From contig NZ_CP099997.1 in the NCBI RefSeq assembly GCF_024138145.1, positions 2,852,001 through 2,916,000 on the forward strand: a stretch of 64,000 nucleotides of DNA, read 5' to 3'. This DNA is from Natronosalvus halobius. Lineage in GTDB: Archaea > Halobacteriota > Halobacteria > Halobacteriales > Natrialbaceae. Positions 50,627 through 60,954 of the stretch are shown piece by piece. The notes beneath the pieces are model-generated. The model was not told the DNA's origin, searched no databases, and saw only the letters and a program-made list of their open reading frames with translations. The translations under genes were made by a program, and so were the position numbers. Each line of letters opens with the position of its first letter. Positions within the stretch are counted from its first letter, which is position 1.

Positions 50627-52107
50627 CCCTCGCGCTCCAGCTCGGGATCATCGTCGGCTACCTCCTGCTCGCGCTCGCCGTCGGTCTCGTCGCCTACCGG
50701 CTCACCGAGCGGACGGCCGAGGACTTCTACCTCGCCAGTCGAACGCTCGGAACCATCGTCCTACTGTTTACCACCTTTGCAACCCTGCTCTCGGCGTTCA
50801 CCTTCTTCGCCGGACCGAACCTGGCCTTCCTCCACGGTCCCGAGTGGATCCTCGTCATGGGCGTCATGGACGGCCTCATCTTCGCCGTTCTCTGGTACGT
50901 CATCGGCTACAAACAGTGGCTACTGGGCCAGCAACGCGGCTACGTCACCCTCGGGGAGATGCTCGGCGACCGTTTCGGCTCGAGGCGCCTCCGGGGCCTC
51001 GTCGCCGGGGTGAGCCTCATGTGGCTCTTCCCGTACGTGATGCTCCAGCAGGTCGGCGCGGGGACCGCCCTCGAGGCGCTGACCGACGGCGCGATTCCCT
51101 ACGCCGGCGGGGCGGGCCTCATCACTCTCTTCATGATCCTCTACGTCGTCCTCGCCGGCTTCCGGGGCATCGCCTGGACGGACACGCTCCAGGGTGCGTT
51201 CATGCTCGTCACCACGTGGGTCGCCTTGCTCTGGGTGCTCGCCGCCGTCGGTGGGCCGACTGCGGCGACGACCGAACTCGAGGCGACCGCGAGCGAACAC
51301 CTCGCGCTGGGCGGGGCCTACTACTCCCCGCAGTTCGTGCTCTCGACGGCGATCACGATCGGGTTCGGCGTCGCCATGTTCCCGCAGGTCAACCAGCGCT
51401 TCTTCGCCGCCGGGTCGAAGGCGGTGCTCAAGCGCTCGTTTGCCCTCTGGCCCGTCCTCTGTCTGCTCCTCTTCGTTCCCGCGTTCCTGCTCGGCGCCTG
51501 GGCACGCGGGCTCGAGACCGGCATTTCGGTCGCCGAAATCGAAGCCGGCGGCAACGTCCTCCCGCTAATTCTCGCCGAGTTCACCCCGACGTGGTTCGCT
51601 GCGCTCGTCATCGCGGGCGCAATGGCGGCGATGATGTCCTCCTCGGATTCCATGTTACTGTCGGGGTCGTCGTACTTCACCCGGGACCTCTATCGTCCGT
51701 TCGTCGACGCAACGCTCTCGGAACGTCGCGAGGACACGATCGCGCGCCTCGGTGTCGTCGTCTTCGCCGTCTCCACCTTCCTCGCGAGCCTCTACAACGC
51801 GGCCACGCTGTTCGACCTCGGCAACGCCGCCTTCAGCGGGTTCGCCCAGCTCGCCCTGCCGGTGATGGTCGCGCTCTACTGGCGCGGGACGACTCGAGCC
51901 GGCATTACCGCAGGAATTCTGGGGAGTCAGGCCTTCTACCTCGCGAGCGTCTTCCTCCCGTTCGTCCCCGGTAGCTACGGCGGCTGGTCGGCCGGCCTCG
52001 TCGGAATGGGCCTCGGTCTCGCACTTACCGTGGGTGTCTCGTGGCTCACCGCTCCCGCGGCTACCGAGCAACGAGCGATCTACTTCGAGGCGCTCGAGGC
52101 CGACTGA
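50623..52107 (+). CDS. sodium:solute symporter family transporter
   Basis: 494 residues, about 13 helices, SSS/SSF family. Typical parts are YLASRTLGTIVLLFTTFATL, SAFTFFAGPNL, the signature-like region GFGVAMFPQVNQRFFAAGSK and MMSSSDSMLLSGSSYFTRDL (sodium-site Ser residues). It starts at GTG 50623 within the DUF3311 gene. The nearest relatives are transporters of small carboxylates or pantothenate-like solutes; the substrate here is not resolved. Inner-membrane, sodium-driven uptake is the expected role, fitting a high-salt habitat. Confidence 0.92.
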   Translation: MTLALQLGIIVGYLLLALAVGLVAYRLTERTAEDFYLASRTLGTIVLLFTTFATLLSAFTFFAGPNLAFLHGPEWILVMGVMDGLIFAVLWYVIGYKQWLLGQQRGYVTLGEMLGDRFGSRRLRGLVAGVSLMWLFPYVMLQQVGAGTALEALTDGAIPYAGGAGLITLFMILYVVLAGFRGIAWTDTLQGAFMLVTTWVALLWVLAAVGGPTAATTELEATASEHLALGGAYYSPQFVLSTAITIGFGVAMFPQVNQRFFAAGSKAVLKRSFALWPVLCLLLFVPAFLLGAWARGLETGISVAEIEAGGNVLPLILAEFTPTWFAALVIAGAMAAMMSSSDSMLLSGSSYFTRDLYRPFVDATLSERREDTIARLGVVVFAVSTFLASLYNAATLFDLGNAAFSGFAQLALPVMVALYWRGTTRAGITAGILGSQAFYLASVFLPFVPGSYGGWSAGLVGMGLGLALTVGVSWLTAPAATEQRAIYFEALEAD

Positions 52108-52153
52108 GCCGGGAGACCGCCACGGCAAAAAGGGCGGCCGTCGAAGCGGTGGT

Positions 52154-52816
52154 ATGACCGCCGCGTTGCCACCGTCGCTTCACGAGACGTGGGTGCCCGT
52201 CGGCTCGAGAACCGAGGACGTTTCGATCTCGCTACTGTCGATCACAGCCGAGACGACGGTCTACGAGCACGCCGAGACGCCGAAAATCGGCCACTGTGAT
52301 ATTCAGCCTCGGTCGCTGCTCGGAATCGACGTCGACCTCTCGCCGTCGCTGTCGGCGCTCGGGAAATCCGTCGAGGACGTGATGTCGCTGGCCGCGGACC
52401 CGGCCAAAGAACGGTTCGTCTCCCTGCTCGACGAAGAGGGGATCACCGTCCAGGACGAACGGTCCGTCACCGAGTTCGACCGCGGCGACGGTATCGCCGG
52501 TCGGTGGTACGTCTTCGAGACGACTCATCTTGTCGGCGACGCCCGGATCGACACCGAAACGCACCTCGCGGCCTGGCCCGCAGGGGACCGGTTCGTGATG
52601 GCGGGCGGGACGATCCCGCTCGAGGCGCCGCCCGAGGACGCCCTCCAGGTTGGGGTCGAGGCCGAGGCAGAAGTCGGGGCCGAGATTCATCCGACAACCG
52701 ACCGCGAGACGATCGCCGCGTTCGTCCGCGCTCGCGTTCGAGAGACGGTCGACTCGGTCGAGGGGTTGGAGGAGGTAGACGCGGCGGCGGAGCTGGACGA
52801 ATCGGCGATCGACTGA
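52154..52816 (+). CDS. conserved haloarchaeal hypothetical protein
   Basis: 220 residues, soluble, acidic. Beta-rich pattern with two comparable halves ([20 protein letters not shown] and [20 protein letters not shown], each followed by a charged turn), suggesting an internal duplication of a small barrel or START-like module. No family assigned. ATG 52154 is 46 bases after the symporter stop, so read-through from that operon is possible; its own start is well placed. pdxS follows after 55 bases. Confidence 0.72.
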   Translation: MTAALPPSLHETWVPVGSRTEDVSISLLSITAETTVYEHAETPKIGHCDIQPRSLLGIDVDLSPSLSALGKSVEDVMSLAADPAKERFVSLLDEEGITVQDERSVTEFDRGDGIAGRWYVFETTHLVGDARIDTETHLAAWPAGDRFVMAGGTIPLEAPPEDALQVGVEAEAEVGAEIHPTTDRETIAAFVRARVRETVDSVEGLEEVDAAAELDESAID

Positions 52817-52871
52817 CGAGCCGCGAAGCCCAACAGACACGCGTAAGTGCAGGGGTTCCGAACGCTCGTTT

Positions 52872-53780
52872 ATGCCCGAACCAACCGATCTCGAGGAGCT
52901 CCGACGCGGCACCGATCTCGTCAAGCGCGGCTTCGCCCGCATGCAGAAAGGCGGCGTCATCATGGACGTCGTGAATCCCGAACAGGCCCGGATTGCGGAG
53001 GACGCTGGCGCCGTCGCCGTGATGGCGCTCGAGGCTGTCCCCGCCGACATCAGAAAGCGCGGCGGCGTCGCTCGAATGGCCGACCCCGCTGACGTCGAGG
53101 AGATCGTCGACTCCGTCTCGATCCCCGTCATGGGCAAGGCCCGTATCGGCCACCGCACCGAAGCACAGATCCTCGAGGCCGTCGGCGTCGACATGATCGA
53201 CGAGAGCGAGGTGCTCACGCCCGCGGACAACGACTACCACATCGACAAGCGCGCGTTCACCGCGCCGTTCGTTTGCGGCGCGCGCAACCTCGGGGAGGCC
53301 CTGCGCCGGATCGACGAGGGCGCGGCCATGATCCGCACCAAGGGCGAAGCGGGCACTGGCGACGTCAACCAGGCGGTCTACCACCAGCGCACGATCAAGG
53401 GCGAGATTCGTAAACTCGAGGGGATGAGCCACGAGGAACGCGAGGCCTACGCCCGCGAGATCGAGGCGAACGCGGGCCTGGTCCACGAGGCCGCCGAGAT
53501 GGGCCGCCTTCCCGTGGTGAACTTCGCCGCGGGCGGTATCGCCACCCCGGCAGACGCCGCGCTCATGATGACGCACGACTGCGACGGGATCTTCGTCGGC
53601 AGCGGCATCTTCGGGGCGGAGAACCCGCCGGAGATGGCCGAGGCCATCGTCGAAGCGGTCAACCACTGGGACGACCCCGAATCGCTCGCCGAAATTTCGA
53701 AGAACCTGGGCAAAAGCATGAAGGGCGACGCGAACGTCGACCTGCCCGAAGAGGAGCGGATGCAGGGCCGAGGCGTCTGA
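52872..53780 (+). CDS. pdxS: pyridoxal 5'-phosphate synthase, lyase subunit PdxS
   Basis: Builds PLP from ribose 5-phosphate, glyceraldehyde 3-phosphate and ammonia; works with the glutaminase PdxT, forming a 12+12 complex. 302 residues, beta/alpha barrel. The two swinging-arm lysines are seen as K89 ([10 protein letters not shown]) and K157 ([13 protein letters not shown]); D32 in [17 protein letters not shown] assists. [20 protein letters not shown] holds the phosphate site. No pdxT is adjacent in this window, which is usual for haloarchaea. ATG 52872 is standard. Confidence 0.97.
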   Translation: MPEPTDLEELRRGTDLVKRGFARMQKGGVIMDVVNPEQARIAEDAGAVAVMALEAVPADIRKRGGVARMADPADVEEIVDSVSIPVMGKARIGHRTEAQILEAVGVDMIDESEVLTPADNDYHIDKRAFTAPFVCGARNLGEALRRIDEGAAMIRTKGEAGTGDVNQAVYHQRTIKGEIRKLEGMSHEEREAYAREIEANAGLVHEAAEMGRLPVVNFAAGGIATPADAALMMTHDCDGIFVGSGIFGAENPPEMAEAIVEAVNHWDDPESLAEISKNLGKSMKGDANVDLPEEERMQGRGV

Positions 53781-53894
53781 ACGAGGACTCGAACCCGTCT
53801 TCGTCACCGAATCGGCGGCCCGAACGCGATTCCTGCCTCGCGACCTTTCCCTGGTAAGGCGCCCCGTTTTCTCCGTTCGGCGCCTCTGTACGGT

Positions 53895-54680
53895 ATGAAC
53901 AGTACGTCGAGCGAGACGAACGGACTCGAGCAGCTCTCCGAACGCGTCCTTGGGGGAACGACAGGATTGTTTCAGGCGATCGAACGGGATGCATCCGACG
54001 AGCGGGTGTCGAGCCTGGCGAAGGAGTTGTGGGAGATCACCGACGCGGCCGAAGGCCTGCTCGAGACGGTGGACCTCGAACGGCTGCCCGACGCCGTCGA
54101 CGCCGACGACCTCCCCGACCTGATCGACGTCGAGAACCTCCCGAACGCGATCCGGGATCGCGACGCGAGCGAGGGGCTCGATCTCAGCGAGCTCCGCCAC
54201 GCGATCAAGTTGCGGGAACTCTGGAATACGGTCGACCTCGTGGACTTTCGACAGGCGAGCCATCGACTCAAGGCAGAGATCGAGGACGTGGTCGGCCCCG
54301 ATCGGTTGTCCGCCGCTTCGAACGGCGACTCGAGAGCCGCAGCCGACCTCGAGGCGTTCGGCGACGAGATCCGAGCCGAGGCGCCAAACGTGGCGCTCCA
54401 GCAGCAGGCTAAGAAACGGATGAAGCAGGCCCGTCGCGGCGTGCTCGAGGGGCACGCGGCCCTCGAGGAGGTGTACGCCGGGAATCGATCGAACCCCTCC
54501 AGGAGGCGGCGAGAAGGGCCTCGAAATCCGACGGCCGTCTCGTTGCTCCCGGGCGGTCCGCTGCCGGACAGCGCCTCCGTGCGGTACTCGTCGGTTCCGC
54601 CCGCCGTTCGGGGTGCGGCGATCGACCCATTACCCCGGATCTACGGTCGCCGCTGGCGTGCAAGGAGTGGCTCGAGGTAG
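53895..54680 (+). CDS. conserved haloarchaeal hypothetical protein
   Basis: 261 residues, mostly helical and charged. The first two thirds (LSERVLGGTTGLFQAIERDA, then ERLPDAVDADDLPDLIDVEN and DVVGPDRLSAASNGDSRAAA) suggest an elongated acidic helical domain; the C-terminal third is basic and rich in Pro/Arg (RNPTAVSLLPGGPLPDSASV, LPRIYGRRWRARSG). No function known. Around codon 200 a neighbouring frame gives a better helix (SIEPLQEAARRASKS) just before RNPTAVS, so two compensating indels may have scrambled about 16 residues. ATG 53895 has a 114-bp gap from pdxS. Confidence 0.72.
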   Translation: MNSTSSETNGLEQLSERVLGGTTGLFQAIERDASDERVSSLAKELWEITDAAEGLLETVDLERLPDAVDADDLPDLIDVENLPNAIRDRDASEGLDLSELRHAIKLRELWNTVDLVDFRQASHRLKAEIEDVVGPDRLSAASNGDSRAAADLEAFGDEIRAEAPNVALQQQAKKRMKQARRGVLEGHAALEEVYAGNRSNPSRRRREGPRNPTAVSLLPGGPLPDSASVRYSSVPPAVRGAAIDPLPRIYGRRWRARSGSR

Positions 54681-54942
54681 AGTGGCCACTGAAATTCAGT
54701 CCACACGCGCCCGCGGCCTGCTGGCCAGTACTAATTGGAGTTCTATCAGCACTGGCCCCACAGTTACGAGCAGTGTGTAAACCGTTTCAGTCGTCACTAT
54801 AGACAGAGGGTTGATTCCGTTCTGGAGGCGTCGATAACCGCTCTACTGACGGTTCAAACCGTTCTCCGCCAAGGGGCCGGTTTTTATCCGGACGAACAGC
54901 GTTTCCCAGGGGCTCTTATCTGAATATATGGTCTTAATTACT
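54681..54942. other. lower-G+C intergenic stretch with no recognised gene
   Basis: 262 bases, clearly lower in G+C than average. A 62-codon open frame (54735-54923, plus) has normal-looking amino-acid variety but no family resemblance. A local palindrome CCGGTTTTTATCCGG (near 54879-54893) could be the TATA/terminator of the flanking gene. TGAATATATGG (54921-54931) is a second A/T block 20 bases before the next start. Confidence 0.4.
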
Positions 54943-55347
54943 ATGTCTAAATCGAGACGTCAATTTGTTACTAGCAGCGTTGTACTGCTGCCTGGCATCT
55001 GTGGTTGTAGCGATTTGAGGACTACCGAGTCGCTCCAGGAGATGCATCTGGAGTTATCGAACCAGACAGATGAGTCGCTAACGTTTCACTTTGCGTTAGA
55101 AGCGGATGATGGTCTCGGCCGGTGGTACGACTTCGATCTCGAAGCCGATACTCGCCGCGAGGTCAGTCTCCAGCCGACATCAGAGCGCAAATGGTCGGGA
55201 TATCTGGCTATCGCGGGCAATAAACGGGCGTCCGGGTCACTACTCGGGCAAGGAGATGAACAGGCCTGCCTGCAACTCGATTTCTTGATTGCGGACGACG
55301 AGATTTCAGCAACGATGTCGACGGATCAGCCGCTGTGTGAGTCGTAA
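54943..55347 (+). CDS. hypothetical Tat lipoprotein
   Basis: 134 residues from ATG 54943. MSKSRRQFVTSSVVLLPGIC contains a twin-arginine motif (SRRQFVT) and ends in the lipobox ICGC, so export by Tat and lipid anchoring are expected. The mature part (NQTDESLTFHFALEADDGLG, KWSGYLAIAGNKRASGS) is beta-rich with two late cysteines. Codon use is lower in G+C than its surroundings, as with the other lipoprotein at 10.5 kb. It occupies the place beside atpB where atpD is found in several haloarchaea. Converges on atpB. Confidence 0.72.
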   Translation: MSKSRRQFVTSSVVLLPGICGCSDLRTTESLQEMHLELSNQTDESLTFHFALEADDGLGRWYDFDLEADTRREVSLQPTSERKWSGYLAIAGNKRASGSLLGQGDEQACLQLDFLIADDEISATMSTDQPLCES

Positions 55348-55436
55348 TCGGAATCTCTCGAGGATCGTCGGGTCTGACAGCTGCTGCTACTACGGACGAT
55401 TCCCAATGCCACTCGAGAAACGCAGAAAAACCGCGA

Positions 55437-56849
55437 TCAGTCTGCCTGTACTGCTTCGGCCGGTTCCTCGCGATAGTGCTCCGCGATGAGGTCTTCGTCG
55501 ATCCGGTTGAGTTCCTCCTTGGGTAGCGTCGAGAGCAGGTCCCAGCCGATCTCGAGGGTGTCCTCGATCGACCGGTCGGTGTCGTATCCCTGCTGGACGA
55601 ACTCGTTCTCGAACCGGTCGGCGAAGTCGAGGAACTTGTTGTCTCGATCGGTCAGCGCCTCGCGACCGACGATGTTCACGAGGTCGCGCAGGTCCTCACC
55701 CTCCGCGTACGCGGCGTAGAGCTGGTCGGAGACGTCCGCGTGGTCGCCGCGGGTCAGTCCCTCGCCGATCCCGTCGTCCATCAGTCGCGACAGGCTGGGC
55801 AGGACGTTGATCGGCGGCTCGATCCCTTGACTGTTCAGGGACCGGTCGACGATGATCTGACCCTCGGTAATGTAGCCCGTCAGGTCCGGAATCGGGTGGG
55901 TGATGTCGTCGGAGGGCATCGTCAGGATCGGAATCTGGGTAACCGAGCCCTCGCGGCCCTGGATACGACCCGCCCGCTCGTAGAGCTGGGCCAGGTCGGT
56001 GTACATGTATCCGGGGTAGCCACGTCGACCCGGAACCTCTTCGCGGGCCGCGCCGATTTCGCGCAGCGCCTCACAGTAGTTCGTGATGTCCGTGAGGATG
56101 ACGAGTACGTGGTAGTCCTTCTCGAAGGCGAGGTACTCGGCGGTGGTCAGGGCCAGTCGCGGCGTGACCGTCCGCTCGACGGCGGGGTCGTCCGCGAGGT
56201 TCATGAAGACGACCGAGCGCTCGAGCGCGCCGGTGCGCTCGAAGTCCTGCATGAATTCGTTGGCCTCCTCCTGGGTGATCCCCATCGCGCCGAAGATGAC
56301 GGCGAACTCCGAGCCCTCCTCGTCGCTTTCTCCTTCCTCCTCCGGCACCGTCGCCTGCCGGGCGATCTGGAGCGCCAGATCGTTGTGCGGCAGTCCGGAA
56401 CCGGAGAAGATCGGCAGTTTCTGCCCGCGAACGAGCGTGTTCATGCCGTCGATAGAACTGACACCCGTCTGGATGAACTCCTCGGGGTACTCCCGGGAGT
56501 AGGGGTTGATCGCCGCGCCGACGATGTCGAGTCGCTCGTCGGGAACGATCTCGGGACCGCCGTCGATGGGGTTCCCAGACCCGTCGAGGACGCGCCCGAG
56601 CAGGTCCTCCGTGACGGGCATCTTCATGGTCTCGCCCAGGAAGCGAACGGAGGCGTTGCGGTCGATGCCGCCCGTTCCCTCGAACACCTGGATCGAGACG
56701 AGTCCTTCGCTCGATTCGAGTACCTGTCCGCGCAGGGTCTTGCCGTCTTCCGTCTCGATTTCGACGATTTCGTCGTAGCCGACGGGCTCGTCGACCTCGG
56801 CGAAGACCAGCGGACCGCTGATTTCCGTGATTGTCTGGTATTCTTTCAT
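55437..56849 (-). CDS. atpB: A-type ATP synthase subunit B
   Basis: Non-catalytic nucleotide-binding subunit of the A1 head, 470 residues. Shows [20 protein letters not shown] at the start, the degenerate P-loop [38 protein letters not shown] and [20 protein letters not shown]. It follows atpA by 7 bases and is the last ATP synthase gene of the operon in this window. Start ATG 56849. No intein. Confidence 0.97.
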   Translation of the reverse strand: MKEYQTITEISGPLVFAEVDEPVGYDEIVEIETEDGKTLRGQVLESSEGLVSIQVFEGTGGIDRNASVRFLGETMKMPVTEDLLGRVLDGSGNPIDGGPEIVPDERLDIVGAAINPYSREYPEEFIQTGVSSIDGMNTLVRGQKLPIFSGSGLPHNDLALQIARQATVPEEEGESDEEGSEFAVIFGAMGITQEEANEFMQDFERTGALERSVVFMNLADDPAVERTVTPRLALTTAEYLAFEKDYHVLVILTDITNYCEALREIGAAREEVPGRRGYPGYMYTDLAQLYERAGRIQGREGSVTQIPILTMPSDDITHPIPDLTGYITEGQIIVDRSLNSQGIEPPINVLPSLSRLMDDGIGEGLTRGDHADVSDQLYAAYAEGEDLRDLVNIVGREALTDRDNKFLDFADRFENEFVQQGYDTDRSIEDTLEIGWDLLSTLPKEELNRIDEDLIAEHYREEPAEAVQAD

Positions 56850-56856
56850 GGTCTGT

Positions 56857-58614
56857 CTAGTACTGGGCCCTGATCTGAGACTCGATATCCGACTCGAGTT
56901 CGTCGATGAACGCGTGCCAGTCCTCGGCGGTGCCCATCCGGTTGAGCCGCGGTGCGGCGTCGACGTCCTGGATCTCCTCGACCGGGACGCCGGCGTCGAG
57001 CGCCTCGAAGGCCTCGTCGTTGAATGTTCGAATCGCCTGGAGCATCCGGTAGGTCTTCTTGGGCTCGCAGTAGGTGTCCACGTCGTGGAACGCGTTCTGC
57101 TGGAGCCACGCCTCCCGGAGGTAACGTGCGACCTCGAGGGTCAGCTGCTGGTCCGGCGGCAGGGCGTCCTTCCCGACGAGCTGGACGATCTCCTGGAGTT
57201 CGTCCTCCTCGTCGAGCACGTCGACGGCCCACTGGCGGACCTCGGGGTAGTCTTCCGCGACGTTCTCTCGGTACCAGGGGTCGAGTTGCTGTCGGTACAG
57301 CGAGTACGACTCGTTCCAGTTGATCGAGGGGAAGTGCCGACGCTCGGCGAGGTCGGCGTCCAGCGCCCAGAACGTCTTGACGATGCGCAGGGTGTTCTGG
57401 GTGACGGGCTCGGAGAAGTCACCGCCCGGAGGCGAGACTGCGCCGATGGCCGACACCGATCCCCGGGTACCGTTGATGTTCTGGAACAGGCCGGCGCGCT
57501 CGTAGAACTCCGAGAGCGACGCGGCGAGGTAGGCGGGGTAGCCCTCCTCACCGGGCATTTCCTCGAGTCGGCTCGAAATCTCGCGCATGGCCTCTGCCCA
57601 CCGCGAGGTGGAGTCGGCCATCAGCGCGACGTCGTAGCCCATGTCGCGGAAGTACTCCGCGATGGTGATCCCCGTGTAAATGCAGGATTCGCGGGCCGCG
57701 ACGGGCATGTTCGAGGTGTTCGCGATGAGGCAGGTTCGGCTCATCAGCGGCTTCCCGGTCTTGGGGTCTTCCAGTTCCGGGAAGTCCTCGATGACCTCGG
57801 TCATCTCGTTGCCACGCTCGCCACAGCCGACGTAGACGACGATGTCCGCGTCGGCCCACTTCGCGAGCTGGTGCTGGGTGACCGTCTTTCCGGAGCCGAA
57901 GGGGCCCGGGATCGCCGCGGTGCCGCCTTTGGCGATCGGGAAGAGGCCGTCCAGGATGCGCTGGCCGCTGACGAGCGGAATCGTCGGCGTCTGCTTCTCC
58001 TCGGCGGGGCGAGCCGACCGAACCGGCCACTCCTGGTGCATCGTGATCTCCTCGTCGGAATCGAGTTCGGCGACGACCTCGTCGACCGCGAACGTGCCGC
58101 TCTCGATCGATGAAATCTCACCGCCCTCGTAATCCGGCGGGACCATCACCTTGTGGGTGATACTCTCGGTTTCGGGGACTTCACCGATGATGTCCCCAGG
58201 TTCGACCGCGTCACCCTCCTCGACGGTGGGCGTAAACTCCCACGTTCGCTCGAGGTCGATGCCCGGCGCGTCGACCCCGCGGTCGAGGAACGCCGAGTTC
58301 ATCTTCTCCTCGAGTTCGTCGAGGGGGCGCTGAACGCCGTCGTAGATGGTGTCCAGCAGGCCGGGTCCAAGGTCGACCGAGAGCGGCTCGCCCGTGTTCT
58401 CGACGGGTTCGCCGGGGCCGACGCCGGAGGTCTCCTCGTAGACCTGAATCGTGGTCAGGTTCCCTTCGATTTCGATGACCTCGCCCATCAGCCCTTCGTC
58501 GCCGACGTAGACGACGTCGTTCATTCGGGCGTCGAGGTCCGCGGCGGTCACGACGGGACCGCTCACGCTTTCTATCACACCGTCTTCGTCGACGGATTCT
58601 AGTGCCTGGCTCAT
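56857..58614 (-). CDS. atpA: A-type ATP synthase subunit A (catalytic)
   Basis: Catalytic subunit of the A1 head, 585 residues. The Walker A motif is [20 protein letters not shown], the following [15 protein letters not shown] and [20 protein letters not shown] are the catalytic-site stretches, and [18 protein letters not shown] the V/A-type insert region. No intein interrupts the P-loop, the common intein position in other archaea. It overlaps nothing; atpF ends two bases upstream of the start (58617 vs 58614). Confidence 0.97.
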   Translation of the reverse strand: MSQALESVDEDGVIESVSGPVVTAADLDARMNDVVYVGDEGLMGEVIEIEGNLTTIQVYEETSGVGPGEPVENTGEPLSVDLGPGLLDTIYDGVQRPLDELEEKMNSAFLDRGVDAPGIDLERTWEFTPTVEEGDAVEPGDIIGEVPETESITHKVMVPPDYEGGEISSIESGTFAVDEVVAELDSDEEITMHQEWPVRSARPAEEKQTPTIPLVSGQRILDGLFPIAKGGTAAIPGPFGSGKTVTQHQLAKWADADIVVYVGCGERGNEMTEVIEDFPELEDPKTGKPLMSRTCLIANTSNMPVAARESCIYTGITIAEYFRDMGYDVALMADSTSRWAEAMREISSRLEEMPGEEGYPAYLAASLSEFYERAGLFQNINGTRGSVSAIGAVSPPGGDFSEPVTQNTLRIVKTFWALDADLAERRHFPSINWNESYSLYRQQLDPWYRENVAEDYPEVRQWAVDVLDEEDELQEIVQLVGKDALPPDQQLTLEVARYLREAWLQQNAFHDVDTYCEPKKTYRMLQAIRTFNDEAFEALDAGVPVEEIQDVDAAPRLNRMGTAEDWHAFIDELESDIESQIRAQY

Positions 58615-58616
58615 AC

Positions 58617-58961
58617 TTACTGACTGTCTTGGTCTTCGTCCTCGTCCATCAGGTCGATTCCGATGGCGCGTTTGATCTGCTCGCGAAGGCCACCGCCACC
58701 GCCGGCACCGCCGCCGATGGTGATGACGACCGGCTCGACGCTCGTTTCGACGTCAGAGCGGACGTTTCGCGAGAGATACTCGAGGTCGTCCTCGTGCATG
58801 ATGACGATGCCGACGTCACCGTCCTCGAGAACGGCCGTAGCGGCGTCGTCGAGGGTGTCGGCCTTTTCGTCGTCAGGGACGTTCTCGAACCGTCTGACGC
58901 CGGCGAGCCGAAAGCCCGTGGTGAACTCCGGACTGCCGACGACCGCGATTTCCTGGCTCAT
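58617..58961 (-). CDS. atpF: A-type ATP synthase subunit F
   Basis: Central-stalk subunit, 114 residues. [20 protein letters not shown] followed by [15 protein letters not shown] and [20 protein letters not shown] is typical of subunit F, a Rossmann-like regulator on the rotor. Starts at 58961, overlapping the atpC stop by four bases (ATGA). Confidence 0.94.
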   Translation of the reverse strand: MSQEIAVVGSPEFTTGFRLAGVRRFENVPDDEKADTLDDAATAVLEDGDVGIVIMHEDDLEYLSRNVRSDVETSVEPVVITIGGGAGGGGGLREQIKRAIGIDLMDEDEDQDSQ

Positions 58962-60034
58962 AGGATCACCAATTCCTCTTCGATTTCGTTCTCCGAGAGG
59001 CCGACCTCTCGACCGCGGGCGATGGCGCGGATGTTCTCGATCTCGCGTTCCTTCGCGAGAATGTACGAGAGCACGGCTGACACCGACACCGGGTAGATGC
59101 TCGAGAGCGTGTCCGCGTACTCGAGCAACGCGGCGTCGACGGCGTGTTCGAACTGAATCAGGCTGTCGGCGTCGCGCAGTCGGTCGAGCGCGCCCGAGAG
59201 TCGGTCGCCGTAGCGACGGTTGGCGGCGATGTGATCGACCAGGTCGTCGTAGCGGTTGACCAGCTGGCGGAGTTCGCTCTCAGTGAAGAGCACGCCGCCG
59301 TCGATGTAGTACGCCGCGGGGTCGAGGTCGGCGCCGCTGCGAGCGAGTCGCAGGGCGTTCCGTGCGTTCCGGAAGTCGATCTCGGCCTGGAGGAACTCGA
59401 TGTAGAGCGCTCGTGGCCCCTCCTGTGGCGCCGTCGATCCGGGCGTGTCGAGGCCCCGAATGTCGGCCAGCAGCCGTTCGTAGAACGCTCGATCGAGCGC
59501 GTTCTCGAGGGGAACCAGCGCGTGGCTCTCCTCGTACTCCTCGTAGGCGACCTCGAGGGGGTCGTGGTAGATCGTCCGGTCGAGTACTTCGATCGCGTCC
59601 TCGATGGTGTCGACCTCGAGCAGGCGATCGATGGTCCGATCGTCGAGTTCGCCGGCACGGATCAGGTCCGTCCGGACCTCCTCGGGGGCGGAGTCGGTGT
59701 AGATGCCTCGGAGGATCGTCTTGAGGTTCCAGACGTCGAACTTCCGGAGGTACCGGGCGATGAGGTCGTAGAGGCGACCGTCGGCCCAGTCCAGCAGGTC
59801 GTGAAAGTGCCTGGCGAGGTTCTGGTTCAGCGCGTACTCGATCAGGTCGACGCCGGAAAAGCGGGTACCGAGGGCGTTGATCTCGCGTTCGTACTCCGTC
59901 TCCTCCATGAACCGTGCGATCTCGCTCGGCCCCATCCGGACCAGCTTCCGATAGTCTTCGTCCGCGAACAGCGAGGCTCGGCGCGACCGCACGCGAGCGT
60001 TCACGTATTCCGGATTCGAGGCACCCGTACTCAC
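58958..60034 (-). CDS. atpC: A-type ATP synthase subunit C
   Basis: Links the membrane ring to the central stalk (V-type subunit d/AhaC family), 358 residues, all helical. Shows NPEYVNARVRSRRASLFADE at the start and a repeated helical hairpin pattern. GTG 60034 is preferred (SNPEYVN near the start as in related proteins); GTG 60043 adds three residues. It overlaps atpF by four bases and follows atpE after 70 bases. Confidence 0.94.
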   Translation of the reverse strand: MSTGASNPEYVNARVRSRRASLFADEDYRKLVRMGPSEIARFMEETEYEREINALGTRFSGVDLIEYALNQNLARHFHDLLDWADGRLYDLIARYLRKFDVWNLKTILRGIYTDSAPEEVRTDLIRAGELDDRTIDRLLEVDTIEDAIEVLDRTIYHDPLEVAYEEYEESHALVPLENALDRAFYERLLADIRGLDTPGSTAPQEGPRALYIEFLQAEIDFRNARNALRLARSGADLDPAAYYIDGGVLFTESELRQLVNRYDDLVDHIAANRRYGDRLSGALDRLRDADSLIQFEHAVDAALLEYADTLSSIYPVSVSAVLSYILAKEREIENIRAIARGREVGLSENEIEEELVIL

Positions 60035-60104
60035 GCGAACCACCCCGTGTGGTGAGTGTGAGCAGAGAGTGGGATGCGAGCCGTGCGAGTGGGAACGACC
60101 GTGC

Positions 60105-60686
60105 TCATTGCTCGAAGAGTCGGTTACTGATTTCCCGAAGGTTCTCTTCCCAGACGTCCTCGAGCACCGAGTCGAAGGTGTTGTTCACCCGGACGCGGGA
60201 CTGCTCGCTCTCGACGACGACGCCGCCGAGGCAGTCGCGCTCGCCGGCGTACGCGTAGCCGTCGTACTCCGCGAGGATCGACTCGATCAGTGCCTGGTCG
60301 TCGGCGCGACCGTAGACGCGGACGTCGTCGCCCTCGTCGAACTCCTCGCCGGCCGCGTCGATGAGCGTCCGCGTCAGGTCCTCGCGGGTATCGCTCTCGA
60401 GGCCAGTCAGTTCGGCTTCGACCTGCTCGCGAACGTCATTGAGGACGTTCCGTCGGGCCTCCAGGCGCTCCTGTTTCGCCTCCAGTTTCGCACTGGAGAG
60501 TCGCTGTTCGCGCAACTGCTCGATCTCGCGTTCGACCTCGGTCTCGGCACGCTCGAGGGTGTCCTCGGCGTCGTCCTCGGCCGCCGACTCGATCTCCTCG
60601 GCGCGAGCCTCGCTTTCCGCGCGGATCTCCTCCGCACGCGCGTGGGCCTCTTCTCGAATGTCTGTGACGACTGTATCCAAACTCAT
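60105..60686 (-). CDS. atpE: A-type ATP synthase subunit E
   Basis: Peripheral stalk subunit, 193 residues, with a long charged N-terminal helix (IREEAHARAEEIRAESEARA, EEIESAAEDDAEDTLER) that pairs with subunit H, and a globular C-terminal part ending FDSVLEDVWEENLREISNRL. The Ala/Glu-rich heptads show the coiled coil. ATG 60686. Confidence 0.95.
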   Translation of the reverse strand: MSLDTVVTDIREEAHARAEEIRAESEARAEEIESAAEDDAEDTLERAETEVEREIEQLREQRLSSAKLEAKQERLEARRNVLNDVREQVEAELTGLESDTREDLTRTLIDAAGEEFDEGDDVRVYGRADDQALIESILAEYDGYAYAGERDCLGGVVVESEQSRVRVNNTFDSVLEDVWEENLREISNRLFEQ

Positions 60687-60708
60687 TGTGGAAAAGCGAA
60701 CGGGGTGC

Positions 60709-60948
60709 TCAGGCGATGAAGACGACGACCAGTGCCAGGATCACGAGCGTCTCTGGGAGGACGGTCATGATCAGGCCTGGCACGAACATGTCGTCGTCCT
60801 CGGCCATCGCGCCGACGGCAGCCGCACCGATACCTCGCTCGGCGTATCCCGAGGCGAGCGCCGCGAGACCGACCGCGATCGCAGCGGCCGCGCCGGGGTC
60901 GTTCAGGGTCTGCAGTGCAACGTTCGAGGCTTCGAGGGTTTCCATCAT
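60709..60948 (-). CDS. atpK: A-type ATP synthase subunit K (rotor ring)
   Basis: 79-residue proteolipid with two helices (~19-37 and ~56-78) joined by the polar loop AERGIGAAAVGAMAEDDDMF. The ion-carrying carboxylate is Glu66 in MTVLPETLVILAL. A single hairpin, not a duplicated form. ATG at 60948 or 60945 (MMETLEAS). It is the shortest gene of the operon and expected to be most highly translated. Confidence 0.94.
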   Translation of the reverse strand: MMETLEASNVALQTLNDPGAAAAIAVGLAALASGYAERGIGAAAVGAMAEDDDMFVPGLIMTVLPETLVILALVVVFIA

Positions 60949-60954
60949 TATTGA

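Noticed and set aside
54735-54923. 62-codon open frame before the lipoprotein gene
   Set aside because: No family similarity or start context, and it runs into the promoter of the next gene; kept only as part of the intergenic description.
56857-58614. Intein in atpA, atpB or rfcA
   Set aside because: All three have continuous family motifs and normal lengths; no Cys/Ser-initiated insert with HN-terminal motif is present.
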